DNA of 64,000 nt, taken from positions 5,742,407-5,806,406 of the forward strand of contig CM030932.1 of assembly GCA_018136815.1 (NCBI GenBank), given 5' to 3'. Below are positions 10,732 through 21,723 of the stretch, one piece after another; the first letter of the stretch is position 1, and every line of letters begins with the position of its first letter. The position numbers were made by a program, and so were the translations under genes. Under the pieces are notes generated by a model that worked only from the letters and a program-made list of their open reading frames with translations, was not told the DNA's origin and made no database searches. The stretch comes from Isochrysis galbana. Lineage: Eukaryota; Haptophyta; Isochrysidales; Isochrysidaceae.

Positions 10732-11679
10732 TGCTGTCGCGTGCGTTCATTGGGCATTCCTCTAACGTCGCTTCTAGCTCCAGGTCTCTTACACTTCTGC
10801 GTTCTTGGTATAGCCACCCGTAGTATTTCCTGAGTTCCTTGCGTATCTCTGCGTCGTCCGTGGTCGTGCGCCTCGCATTGCTGTCTGGGGCGTTCCAGTC
10901 GTTTGTGATGTATAGTTCCGGGATCGCGCTGTTAGAGGTTCGGGATTGGAACTTTTGAAAGAATTCCTTCGTCATTCTCTCTTCGTGTTTGAGGGCGTCG
11001 AAACTTTCCTTTGACGTCGGCCTGGACGTTCTCCGGATTGTGTCTATTTTGTCGTTGAGCTCCCTCATCCTATCCAGCTTCCTGGCGTTGGGCTCGTTGT
11101 CAATTAGCTCTATCCCTAGCAAAGCGAGCTCGTCGATTGCCTTGGCTATCTCCTGGTGTTCTTTACCTTGTCGCGTTGCCCATAGGAGGTATGTAGCTAC
11201 TGCCCTTTTGGCATTGCCCCAGGCGTCGTCCACGTTTTCGTCCGGTATTTCCGGATTCATGTGGTTCTTCCATAGATGTGCTACCACTCTCCGTACATCT
11301 TCCGAAGCGAATAGCTCATTGTCTATACGCACGTCGTACGTGCGGCCGGATTTGTATCCGACCATTTCAAAGGTGCCTACGACCGGTAGGTGGTCCGAGG
11401 CGCCCTTCCCTGTGAAGAGCGCTGGGTGTGGGCCTATCGTTTGCCAATTAATATTAGAGCACGCGATCGGCGTGTATATTCTGTCTATCCTTGTGTGGAT
11501 GGTCCCCGAGAGCCTTGTGTAGCCCCCTTTGATGCTACCGTTCACTAAGTTGTACGCATCTATCATCCCTAGCTCGTTCATAGTGGATCTTAGCTTGGGG
11601 CCATGGGCATTACCGTATCCCTCGTGGTCTTCTCTTTTTCTCGTATCCATCTCTACGTTTTCTACGCAATTGAAGTCGC
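10732..11679 (-). mobile_element. LINE fragment, endonuclease C-half and linker to RT
   Basis: The minus strand reads GDFNCVENVEMDTRKRE, GYTRLSGTIHTRIDRIYTPI, GKGASDHLPVVGTFEMVG and on to LEATLEECPMNARDS, collinear with residues about 778-1095 of the intact LINE. GDFN and SDHLPV are AP-endonuclease motifs V/VI-type signatures. Both ends are cut: on the left by the T-tail at 10720-10731, on the right by the element starting at 11680. The ORF continues into the right neighbour only by chance. Confidence 0.85.
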
Positions 11680-12320
11680 CCCACAGACCACCTGAGCCGC
11701 CAGGAGGGCACCCAGGACCAGCGAGGCCAGCGAGGGAGAGGCAGGAGAGGCCAGGGGCCCAGCCCCAGCCTCCACTGCCCCCTGAGCTGGCCCAGCTGGC
11801 CCTCTGGGGGGGGCCGAGGGTCCCCTCAGAGGGGTGCCATGGCGCGCGCAGGCATCGCACGCCCGTAGGAGAACGAAGAGAACCGCGAGAAAAGAACGAC
11901 AAAAAAAACGACGCGATCTGACCCAAGAAAAGGTAAGACTCACGCCTGTTTACGGTATGTTTACAAGCCGACACCCCGAGCGACACACGAATGCCGCGAA
12001 GACGCGGAGATACTTGAAAAAGACGCGAGGAGAGGGGGCCGAGACCTCCCAGGGGCACGAAGTGTCACATGCAACAGGCGTTTACGTTTGTTTTGCCACA
12101 GGAACACCACACCAGCAGGTCTGCCCCAGCCCACCCCCTGCACTTGGCCCGTTGTAGTGCACGCGGGCCCCCCCCCCGATACCAAAGACAAAGGAATGAA
12201 GGGGGTGGTGTAAGGGAGTGAGTAAACTGGGGTATAGGCGATGTCGTGAGTGAGTACCGTGAGTACGTGGACTGTATAGCTAGCGTGAGTAGCCCGAATC
12301 TTCAGAAGTTTTATTTATTA
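11680..12320 (+). mobile_element. Non-autonomous LINE-ended element, 5'-truncated
   Basis: About 630 bp nearly identical to 21068-21718 (starts ccacagaccacctgagccgcc, ends cttcagaagttttatttatt). No LINE protein domain is present. The last 180 bp is the same 3' end found on the deleted LINE at 8462-8643. An intron-like GT...AG interval lies at 11933-12101. It sits between two minus-strand LINE fragments. Confidence 0.8.
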
Positions 12321-12998
12321 TTATTGCAATAGTGTTATAGGCCTATAGTTTCTGGGGTCGCGCGCATCGCCCTTTTTGTATAGTAGTATTATGTCTCCTT
12401 CTCTCATGGTGTACGGGATGAGGCCCGTTTCGAACGTTTGGTTGTATAGGTCTATCAGGATCGGTGCCACTAGCTTCTCGTGCGCTTTATATATTTCCGC
12501 CGGTATACAGTATACAGCGCTTTGCGCGACGAGGAGCCTTTCGTGTTGAGGTTGTTTTCGATGGATTCGATCTTGATTTTCACCTTGACGTCGACGTTGT
12601 GGACCTTGATCGTGGTGTGTTCGCCATAACGAGTTTGGAATTGCATCATGCAGTCTTCGTTCACCGCGATGTGCCATGGGCCCTTCGAGGATCGGGCCCA
12701 GAAGTCGGGCTCGGGGTCCACACCCTCGAGTTCGAGAAGAAGCTCGACAATGGCGGCATAGACCGTCGTGTCGAGTAAGGTGAGGTCGCCCTCTTGGTGG
12801 AACGACATGTCGTATGTGGCATCTGTGTCCATATTGGTGTCTTCATCTTCTGAGTCTGGCTCCTGAGGTGCAGGAAGGGACAGGTTGACGGTGAGTATCG
12901 CGGGGCCGAGAGGTTGGGAGGGAGAGTGTTGTGTTGCTCTTGAGGTTGGGGTTTGCCTCCGGCTCCCTGTTGGCAAGTCCTCCTTGCTTCTCCAAGGG

Positions 12999-15062
12999 TA
13001 GGGCGGTCAAACAGGGCTTTTTAAGTACTAATATTGGGGGGGGTCGACATTTTTGACCGTGAGCGGAAAGCCCCGGCGAGAGCGGCTCGGAGGGTCTCCC
13101 CGCCTTTTCAGAATCCTCGTCCGAAAAGACGGTGCGAAGTCCCGTCGGACCCCCCCCCTTGCACACGCTCTGGCGGCTCACACGAGCCGAACTAGACGTC
13201 GCTCCCACTGAGAGATGTGTTTCTTTTGTCTAAAAGGTGCCTACACACTTCTTAAATTAGGGGTCCGACGCCCCATATTGCCAATAAAGCAAATTTCAAA
13301 CCCTGGTGCCCCAGCGATGACGTCCGCGCATGCACATGCGCACCACACACAGCTCGCACACGGCCCATTAGGCTGTCATAGGATGCTCCTTGACTGTCCC
13401 GACCCTCGCCCCGCAGGATTCGCCCGGGCTCGCGATTGACGAGGAGCTGGAGCACCAGGACGCCATGGCGCTCGATGCTGCTCGCTGGTCGACAAAAGTT
13501 TGTTGGCCGCTGGCGGGACAGGTGCGCTGCCGATCGCGCCCGCTCTGGCGCAGGTCGACCAGGCCCGTACCTACAATGCCTCTGCCGCCCCAAACGTCAG
13601 ATTCCCGACTCGTCTTTCGACGCTGTGAGGCAGGGAGAACACCTGCCGCCAATGCTCAACCAGAGCCAGAGCATCGGCGGCAGGTGTTCTCTCTATGTTT
13701 TCGTCGGCTCCTCGGATTTTCACGTGCATCATAGGGCTGGTAGCAATCTAGAAATGTAATTTAAGCTAGCCTGCAGCGTGATCTGCGACGGCGCGACGCG
13801 CGCGGCCGAACAGTACAGTGGAATTGATAGCTTTTTGTTTGACGTCTAAAGGGAGAATTTTTCTCCGCACGGAGGGCTCGAAAATTGGGCAGAAGGGCGA
13901 ATTTCGAGCTCTACACCGCCCGTTCTTTTGGCTACTAGTAGATTCAATATGTAATCTAGCCAAGCACCGGCCTGAAAGCTTCAGGCGTGATGGTTGCGAT
14001 CGATTTCTGTGGGCAATCGTGTCGTGAATCACGATTGGACACCGGCTGCTTTGCGCTCATCTCGAGCCAACTTTTGGAATTTTTTGTACACACGGATGAC
14101 CTCCAAGGCCATTCACGTTCGGAGACACACAGGTCGTGCCCGCCAAGCACGGGCCAGTCAATAGTTCTCCCGTTTTTATAGCACAACATCCCAACATGGA
14201 GCACAAAAAGTAGTTTTGTTTTCGCATTGACGTGCTGAATTGACGGACAGCCTCGTGTTTTCGAGCGTCTCACGTTCGATTTCGAGAGACAGCCCCTCCT
14301 TTTCTCTCGATGATTCGACAGTCTCATATGGTAAGACTGGTTGGCTACCGAAACATTGGCATTTGGGCATGCTGATGGTCATGTATTGTGCTCATATGTG
14401 TCTTGGACTGGTGAAATGAAGACTAAAATTAGAATTACTAAGGTTATAATTTGGCAAAACTATAATCAAGTTGATCTTTTTCTCCTGCGGCGGCGCGCGA
14501 TGGCGGCCGCAGCGATGGTCGCTGGCCTCGCCAGTGGCCTCGCACGCGGCCTGTGGCCGCTCTGGCGAGGGTCTGCGCGGCCAGGAGGCCAGCAGGCACC
14601 CGCTCCCACCATGCTGAGGCGGTGCCGCGCGTGATGGGGCAGCCCATCATGCGCAGCACCGTCATTTTGACGCTTCGCGGCCTGCCGCGCACTGCATACG
14701 CGCGAGGGGCTGGCAGTAGATGCCAGCAGGGGCGAGGTGGAGGGCGCAGGCGACGCGGTGCGCCCGCGCAGGGTTTTGTACTGCCTGCCCGGGGGTAACC
14801 GTGCCCGGGGAACGCAGGCGCGCGTCGCACAGCGCGACCTGTGGTGCACTTTTGTGGTCGACGTCGATTTCGCACGAGCGCGAAAACGTTTTGGGGTCTG
14901 TGTGTTGAATGGCGTCGAAAATGTGCATATTTCTCATTAGATTCTGCCTAATATACCCATTTCCAGTAGCATATCCTAAGATCTCGCGATAAAACCTCAA
15001 TCTTGACTTAGTGTTAGTGAATTTTCACCCTTAGAAGTTAAAAGCCCTGTTTGACCGCCCTA
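12999..15062. mobile_element. hAT-like non-autonomous DNA transposon
   Basis: Terminal inverted repeats of at least 22 bp (12999-13020, tagggcggtcaaacagggct...; inverse at 15040-15062) are flanked by a 7-bp direct repeat ccaaggg (12992-12998 and 15063-15069). The TAGGG start fits hAT elements, which make 8-bp duplications. The 2-kb interior holds no frame resembling a transposase. An ORF at 13390-13734 is the longest but has no recognised domain. Confidence 0.75.
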
Positions 15063-15116
15063 CCAAGGGGGTGTGCTGTACGTTCTGTCAATGGATGCTG
15101 TCATGTTGTTGTGCTA

Positions 15117-15572
15117 ACCCCTGACAGAAAGATGCCATCTATTGTTGCAAGCTTTGCTGATGCAAAGCATCTCAATCTAGATGGCAAGCTTTGCTGATGT
15201 GGCCATCCATCTATGACCAAGCTTTTCGAGCGCCCAGCGCCCGAGCGCTGCTATAGGCGCGCGGCACGCGCAGCACATACGGACGGCGGTATAGCTCGCC
15301 GGCCGACTGTTGCTATCTCTAGCGAGAGGAGGCCCTCGAGGCGGGCGCCCATCGCAACGGTGAACGGGCGGGCAGGAGGCGGGAGGGGGGGGGAGGGGGA
15401 GGGATAGTGACCCAGAGCACTATTTTGGGAACAAGCTTTCTATCGAGCTTTGGTGGACTCCAAAATCGACCATCTATCTATGGACCAAGCTTTTGAGCAA
15501 GCTTTGCTGTAAATATCACCCATCTTTGAAAACCAGCTATCCCTGATTCTCAACCATCTTTCTGTCAGGGGT
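15117..15572. mobile_element. TA-flanked MITE (Tc1/mariner-like ends)
   Basis: Inverted ends acccctgacagaaagatg (15117-15134) and its complement (15555-15572) are flanked by TA on both sides (15115-15116, 15573-15574). The interior has repeated caagctttgctgat and ccaagctttt motifs near both ends and no coding capacity. Confidence 0.8.
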
Positions 15573-15941
15573 TATGTTGTGCCCATAGGGGCCACCCGGC
15601 CTCGAGTCGCGCTGCCGTGGCAGCGCGACCGTCACCGGGGTGAGAGGGGCCTCTGCCATAAGGCATGCCCATGGAGGATGTGGCAGTGTGATCATGGTGG
15701 TTGGGTGATGGAGACTGCAGCCTGCAGCCTGCCTGCCCCCATGGGGGTGGCCAGCATGGCTGCCTTGTTGGGTGTGGCCGAGGCCACGGGCCACGGGGTG
15801 CGACCGGGGTCGCACACACCTGCTCGGCCTCTGACGGCGGACGCGGTCGCTTCGCCTGCGACAGGTCCATGGGGGCTGGGGAGCCGCCCTCGGCGGGGGG
15901 CCCGAAGGAGAGGAGAGGCTCGCTGGCGCGCTCCATCGCGT

Positions 15942-15957
15942 CTAACTATAAAGTTAG
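15942..15957 (-). promoter_or_regulatory. LINE 5'-terminal hairpin, variant F
   Basis: Read on the minus strand: CAA, stem CTAACT, loop TTAT, stem AGTTAG, then ACGCGATGG. It has the same layout as the 6377 hairpin but a different paired sequence. Confidence 0.65.
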
Positions 15958-15960
15958 TTG

Positions 15961-16211
15961 ACGACAGCGACAGCTGGGCATAGAACTAGTGGAGAAGAAG
16001 CCGGCCTGGCGGCCTGGGCATGAAGGGTGAAGCCGGCCTAGGCGTGAAGTTTCGTTTGTGACAATGTGACTGGAACTGTAGAATATAACGGTATGTGCAA
16101 AAACATAACACCCCATGTAAAAACAAAACTACAAGCCCTGGTCCTCTTTCTCTTTCGACGGAACGCGACTTTCGTGCCCCCCCATGGGCGAACTAAGTAT
16201 CAACTTAGTTG
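15961..16211 (-). mobile_element. LINE-type 5' end module, tandem copy G
   Basis: The minus strand starts at 16211 with g, AACTAAGT, TGAT, ACTTAGTT, then cgcccATGGGGGGG. It runs into the next 5' end at 15960 without any recognisable 3' end. It carries no protein domain. Confidence 0.5.
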
Positions 16212-16498
16212 AAGGGATGTGGAAGGAGTGATAAAGGGTGCAGGCGTGGCTGCGAGATGGATGTCCAGGGCCGCGCATGTGGCGAGAATNNNNNNNNNNN
16301 NNNNNNNNNNNNNNNNNNNNNNNNNNNNNNNNNNNNNNNNNNNNNNNNNNNNNNNNNNNNNNNNNNNNNNNNNNNNNNNNNNNNNNNNNCTTCCGCCGCC
16401 TCCCTTCCGTCCCTTTTGGTCCCTTCCGTTCCTCCTGTAACCTCCAGTCCGTCAGCGAGGCACCCCCCCATGCTGAACTAAGTAGCTAAACTTAGTTG
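16212..16498 (-). mobile_element. LINE-type 5' end module, tandem copy H, with assembly gap
   Basis: The minus strand starts at 16498 with g, AACTAAGT, a 6-nt loop, ACTTAGTT, then cagcATGGGGGGGTG. The interior is interrupted by 100 N at 16290-16389. It abuts copy G at 16211. Confidence 0.5.
16290..16389. other. Assembly gap (100 N)
   Basis: An unbroken run of N. The fixed length suggests a placeholder. Confidence 0.99.
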
Positions 16499-17523
16499 AG
16501 GAAAGCGGGACTCCTAAAGGGGATCAGGCATGCACAAAGGAAGGAGTGCAGGCCGGACGGCTCTTGGCCTTGCGGGAGAACATGTAGGGGTACTAGTTAC
16601 AGCGTGTTACGTGTTACGGCGTCTTATCCAGATGCAGATGCTAAATGGTCAAAGGCGCGACGGCGGCGGCGGCGCACACCATAGAAGTGACGATATGACG
16701 TTAAGCAACTACGTTGAGCCTCGAACCGCCAACCAACAGCCGGTGGCCAATGTCGCCTGATTCCTTATTAGCTTTGCGGAGACATGCCTCCCGGACGTGG
16801 TCCAGGTATTCCCGGAGCAACTCATCGCGTCACATTTTGTGACGTACGTACTGCGGGTTGGCACCCAATTCGATGATAGTGCAGTATCAGTATCAAGACT
16901 CAAGCTATGACTATCGATGGCAGCTTCGCATTGTGTCTGACTTGTGACCGCTCTTGATCCTCAATGCCGGCGGAAGATGGCAACTTCCATGCACGATGCC
17001 CATGTTGCTAGTAGTACATGGACAACACCATCAGCAATGTAAAACTGTAGCAAATGTATAGTCGGGAATGTCGCTCAATATCCGGATAAAGTGAAGTGAG
17101 CAGGGAGTCAGGCTCCATGAAAATCAGACATCGACGATTGCGAGAAAAAGCCGGGGGCAAAATGCATGTGCTCCTTCTCAAGCGCTTGGGAAAGAGCTGG
17201 ATCGCCCTTCCATATGCAATTGTGCATCCCTCATGTTGCAATTGTGCATCCCGCGAGCTCTGCTAATGAGGAAGCATCGCTCAATAGATCCTGAGCCGGG
17301 CCACATATGCCAACATCTCGATATCGAGAAAATGGGACGCGCCACGACATCCTACGATGATGTGGCCGACCTAAAATATGGATTTGGAGCTCTATGCAGC
17401 ATTGGATATTTTGGTGCCGCATAACCACGACCAAGTGAGAGTGTGAAGATGGATCGAGCGGACTAGTGAGAGTACAAGCAAATCTATCGGAAAGGCTGTT
17501 GGGATTCGTCAATGCCACTGCGC
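16499..17523. other. Intergenic stretch without recognised gene
   Basis: I see no coding family, RNA gene or repeat that I can name here. Frames on both strands are short and overlapping. Confidence 0.5.
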
Positions 17524-20362
17524 TCATGAGTTGAAGCGCTCTCCATGCGCTGCAGCGAGCACGAACCCAAGTTCGCGTGCTCGGAGCCGCAAACCCTCCG
17601 CCGTTGGTGCCCGGAAGTGCCCCCCATCCATGTCGGTGCACACCATCACCACTGCGTTGGTGCGCTCGCGCAAAGCGTGCGCAAACTTGTGGGCCTCCCA
17701 CCAGCCGGTGCGCGCATCGTTCAATGCAGGCAGGAAAAAGCACGGCGGGTAAGCGGCACCGGGCTGGACGTTATGCACCGGCGAGAACCCAAGCACAGTG
17801 TCATGCGAGCCCTTCTCGTTGGGGTTGCCGAACTCCTCCCACTCGTTCACAGTTAGGGGAAGAGTAGCGTCCTATAAGCGAGGTGAAAGGGTGAGGGGGC
17901 GACTGCGTGTCAGCGTATGGAGTGGAGGTTCAGACACGGCCAGTTGCCGCTCGTGCATCACAGTTCGCAGCCAGTTGCCGCTCGCCCGCCCTCATACGCA
18001 CCTGCAGTGTGCCCGCTGGATCGAGAAACGGTACCGACGCCAGAGCAGCGCAGAACAGCGCGGGCGCGAGATTCATTGTCGCACCAACGAGCAGGCCGCC
18101 TGCACTCCGGCCCTCAAGCGCAACACTCCCTGGGCGGGCCATGCCTAATTCGATCAGCCTATGCGTGCATGCGACCATGTCAGAGAAGGTGTTGGGCTTA
18201 TGCTTGCGCCGGCCGCCCGCATGCCAGGAACGACCAAGCTCGCCGCCACCCCGCACATGGCAAATGGCGTGCATCATTCCAGAATCGGCTAGCACGATGC
18301 GGTCGGCATCCCATCCGGCCTCCGTGGTTGCGCCGTACGAGCCATAGCCGTATAGCAGAGTCGGCAGCGCACCGCCCGCTGCCTCTGCATGGCCTTTATG
18401 GCGCAGCAAAGAGATGGGAATGTGCGTGCCGTCGTCTGCGACCGCCCATACCCGGCCAAACTCGTAGGAATCCGGGTCGAAGCCTCGTGGAGCACGCTGC
18501 TCGTGCAACACGCTTACCGCGCTCGACCCAATTTCCTCATCCGAGGGAGCACCAATCCCGGATGGCAGGCCGACCCCCATAATACACGATGCGTTTTGTG
18601 CGCGCAATTTGCTGATGGCCACTCGAAGAACGCGTGGAGGCGAGATGGGCGCAGAATATTCTAGGTGTAGCGCGTCATCTTCATAGCGTTGCTCATCTAT
18701 CGCGCACAGCCGGATGCACCACTGTCCATCGCCTTTTAGCACGGTGTGGTCGCTCGCGAGCAATGAGCGCTGCATGCTAAGGGACAGCCCATCAACCACG
18801 AGAAGCTGCTCGTCGCTGTAGCGCCACACGAGCACCACACCCGCTCCATCTCGCCGGCCCTCAAACGCTGCGAAGGCATCGAAACACTGCACACCATGAA
18901 GCGCTCTGCGGCTCGTTTGCTCATCGAGCAAGCCCGGGACGCATCGCCAACCACGACGGCCCAGGCCGTTCACGGCGTCAGCTTCTGAGAGAACGCGCAG
19001 CACGCCTTGCGTCGCCTCGTCATTCTCAACGACGACTAGCACATATTGGCCTTCCCCACCGCTGGCGGCGTTTCCACGCCGATAATCAGCCTCGTAAACT
19101 AGGCCGGCCTCGCGAGCCGCCAAACAATGCCAGGCCTCGCCGACAGCGTAACCGCTGCCCCACCGCAGCTTGCGGGCTGGCGCATCTCGCTTGCTATGCG
19201 CACTGTAGCTCGCGCTGTCCATATCCCCATTAGTGACAGGTCCACCGAAAGGCAGGGCCCACATCTCGCTTGCGTCCCGTGATGTCAACTCAACTATCAG
19301 CCGCGATCCCTCAGCAGCACGGCGGAATCTCAGTCGGTACCTGCCATCCAGCTCCTCAAAGATCGTCTCGCCCACAAACGATTCCAGGGCACTCTTGGCG
19401 CCGCGGTTCTTGCCGAGCTTCTCGTGAAGCTTAGCCCCAAGTGCGGCGCCACCCTGATTCTCGCTTTGCTTCTCGCGATGGTTGGCGCCGCGCTTGGCGC
19501 CACCCTTGGCCCTCCGCTTGTCCCCGCGCTTGATCACGCGCATATCGCCGGGCGTCTTGCCGCGTACCTTGCCGCGCGTTTCACTGGGCTTTGCGTCCCG
19601 CGCGGCCTCGCTCGGCAGCATCAAGCGATGCAGACGGTACGGACGGCCGGTCGCGTCCATAGTAGAGTAGAACAGTTCCCTATCATCTTTGCCCCAGGCG
19701 ATATCCACGTCCACGTTCGCAACCGAGGCAACGGGCACAGGCGGCCCGCCCGCCGGGAGGATCATGAGCGAGAATTGCTCCTCTCCGGTGGTGTCGACGG
19801 TGTACGCGATGAACCGGCCACCGGGCGAGGGGACAAAAGCGGAGACACCGCGCACTACTCCCCCAAAGGTGACGCTCGGGTCGTATGACGAGGTAAGAAG
19901 CGCCGGTGCGCTGTTGGCGTCAAGGAGAAGCTCAGGGTCGTCATCCGAACCGTACCTACGGCGCAGGTACTGTGGATACGCCCCAAACTGCCGCAGCGTG
20001 GCGTACTCGAACCCTGCCACATCGGCGCCGCGGTGCCAGATCAGCTCTCCTCCATCCTCCTCAGCGGCGCGGTGTCTCTCGAGCCTCTCGTGGAGTTGCT
20101 GTGCTGCGGAGCGCCAACTGGGAGTGCACTCCATGATTTGCTCGGCGTAGGCGTTCTCCGCCGCCACGTGTCGCAGGTTGGCTTCACTCTGCCTGTCTCT
20201 AAGAAGCCAGAGCTCATCAACAAGCTCTCTCGCAGGGGAGAGGAGAGAAGAAGCGACCACACCCTTGAAGCGGCCCTCCTCGGCGCCGTAGACGACGCGT
20301 GTGGAGAGGGAAGATGGCGGGCGTGGCGGCGCCAGCCGGCAGACGCAGAGCAGCCAGAGCAT
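17524..20362 (-). CDS. Oligopeptidase B, S9A serine peptidase, two exons
   Basis: Exons (minus) 20362-18002 and 17871-17524 with a GT-AG intron give 902 residues. The N-terminal beta-propeller has PSPGGRFIAYTVDTTGEEQFSLMI and DIAWGKDDRELFYSTMDATGRPYRLHR. The catalytic domain has LYGYGSYGATTEAGWDADRIVLADSGMMHAICHVRGGGELG, the nucleophile Ser in EGRSAGGLL, Asp in LPALNDARTGWWEAHKFA and His in TDMDGGHF (exon 2). Such enzymes cut short peptides after Arg/Lys. A Lys/Arg/Gly-rich repetitive insertion (about 19390-19600) interrupts the propeller. The frame is open beyond 20362 only from a TTG; from the ATG the protein starts MLWLLCVCRLAPPRPPSS, possibly a targeting peptide. No target organelle can be read from it. 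Confidence 0.9.
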
Positions 20363-20634
20363 TCGCGCGCCGAGACGGGAGGAAGGGAGAGAGGGCGAGG
20401 GAGAAGGGGAGGTGGGGAAGCCCAAGCTCTCTCCTGCGTCGGGGGGTCGGAGGGAAGGGAGGTAGAGACTCGACTCTACTCTCCTACCTCTAGAGTAGAG
20501 GCTGCCCGTCAGAGTTTTATTGTTGTGTTAGTATAACCTTAGTGCTGCGGGACCGTAACCCCTCGACGGCAACGGAGCCCCTACCCCGCGATGGGGGTGT
20601 GCGCGGTTGGCGCATGGCTCGTCCGGTGTATGTA

Positions 20635-20848
20635 CAACTATCGTTAAACCGATAGGGTCATGGAGCGCGCGCCGCTCCCCTCCTCTCCTGCCGCCGGGAA
20701 GAGAGAGAGAGACGCCTTCGCCTTCGTCGAACTTCGTCCTCCCAGCCTCACCTACCACCTACCTACCACCCCCCGCCACACCCGAGAGAGAGAGAGAGAG
20801 AAGGCCCTCCTGCCTCCTGCCTTCCTCCTTCCTCCTCCCTGCTCGTCT
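20635..20848 (+). mobile_element. LINE-ended element, 5' part before a nested insertion
   Basis: It starts with hairpin C (CTATCG...CGATAG) and gggtcATGGAGCGCGCGCC, then diverges into pyrimidine/GA-rich sequence ending cctccctgctcgtc. The sequence resumes after the inserted element at about 21731 (gctcgtcaacctccagccctc). The continuation resembles 52600-52651 plus 53086-53190. Confidence 0.65.
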
Positions 20849-21723
20849 CAACTATCAGTAAAACTGATAGGGTCATGGGGGCCCCGTGCCCCCCCTCCTC
20901 CATCGCAGACACCCCCTGGGTGGGCTTGCACACTCAGCCCCTGCCTGCTGGCAGGGGCTGAGCTGACATCACTCTGGCACAGACCCTCGCCGAGCGCGCA
21001 TCGCGCGCCGCACGCATTCGCCTGCACTGGCCCCATGATCGTACTGACCCCCCACTCCACCACTGAGCCACAGACCACCTGAGCCGCCAGCCGCCAGGAG
21101 GGCACCCAGGACCAGCGAGGCCAGCGAGGGAGAGGCAGGAGAGGCCAGGGGCCCAGCCCCAGCCTCCACTGCCCCCTGAGCTGGCCCAGCTGGCCCTCTG
21201 GGGGGACCCGAGGGTCCCCTCAGAGGGGTGCCATGGCGCGCGCAAGCATCGCACGCCCGTAAGAGAACGAAGAGAACCGCGAGAAAAGAACGACAAAAAA
21301 ACGACGCGATCTGACCCAAGAAAAGGTAAGACTCACGCCTGTTTACGGTATGTTTACAGGCCGACACCCCGAGCGACACACGAATGCCGCGAAAACGCGG
21401 AGATACTTGAAAAAGACGCGAGAAGAGGGGGCCGAGACCTCCCAGGGGCACGAAGTGTCACATGCAACAGGCGTTTACAAACCGTTTACGTTTGTTTTGC
21501 CACAGGAACACCACACCAGCAGGTCTGCCCCAGCCCACCCCCTGCACTTGGCCCGTTGTAGTGCACGCGGCCCCCCCCCCCGATACCAAAGACAAAGGAA
21601 TGAAGGGGGTGGTGTAAGGGAGTGAGTAAACTGGGGTATAGGCGATGTCGTGAGTGAGTACCGTGAGTACGTGGACTGTATAGCTAGCGTGAGTAGCCCG
21701 AATCTTCAGATGTTTTATTATTA
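20849..21723 (+). mobile_element. Complete non-autonomous LINE-ended element
   Basis: About 875 bp with hairpin D at its start (CTATCAGT, AAA, ACTGATAG, then gggtcATGGGG), no LINE domain inside, and the shared 3' end gtgagtagcccgaatcttcagatgttttattattat. It is flanked by a near-perfect duplication: tcctccctgctcgtc (20833-20847) and tcctccgctgctcgtc (21724-21739), one base apart. It therefore moved as a unit with both ends, nested in another element of the group. Confidence 0.75.

Larger units (their letters stand above)
12321..15960 (-). mobile_element. Third-family LINE, internally deleted and split by two DNA elements
   Basis: On the minus strand a 5' hairpin (15942-15957) is followed by an ATG (15936) and MERASEPLLSFGPPAEGGSPAPMDLSQAKRPRPPSEAEQ, which mimics the N-terminus of the intact LINE. 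The element continues left of a TA-flanked MITE (15117-15572) and of a hAT-like element (12999-15062). It then reads an ORF1-like domain (12976-12500) with LELEGVDPEPDFWARSSKGPWHIAVNEDCMMQFQTRYG. At about 12500 it jumps to RT: PAEIYKAHEKLVAPILIDLYNQ then MREGDIILLYKKGDARDPRNYRPITLLQ, ending at 12321. Joining the outer pieces as one element is inference from order, strand and matching domains. Confidence 0.65.

Noticed and set aside
10715-12058. A 447-residue minus-strand frame as one gene
   Set aside because: Only its middle (10732-11679) is LINE endonuclease; the N-terminal part is an unrelated plus-strand element read backwards and the C-terminal KKK is a T-tail.
13390-13734. Frame inside the hAT-like element as a transposase
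   Set aside because: 114 residues with no RNase H-like or dimerisation motif; the element looks non-autonomous.
17907-20150. Plus-strand frames opposite oligopeptidase B
   Set aside because: They are shadows of the minus-strand gene, whose catalytic motifs and codon pattern are clear.
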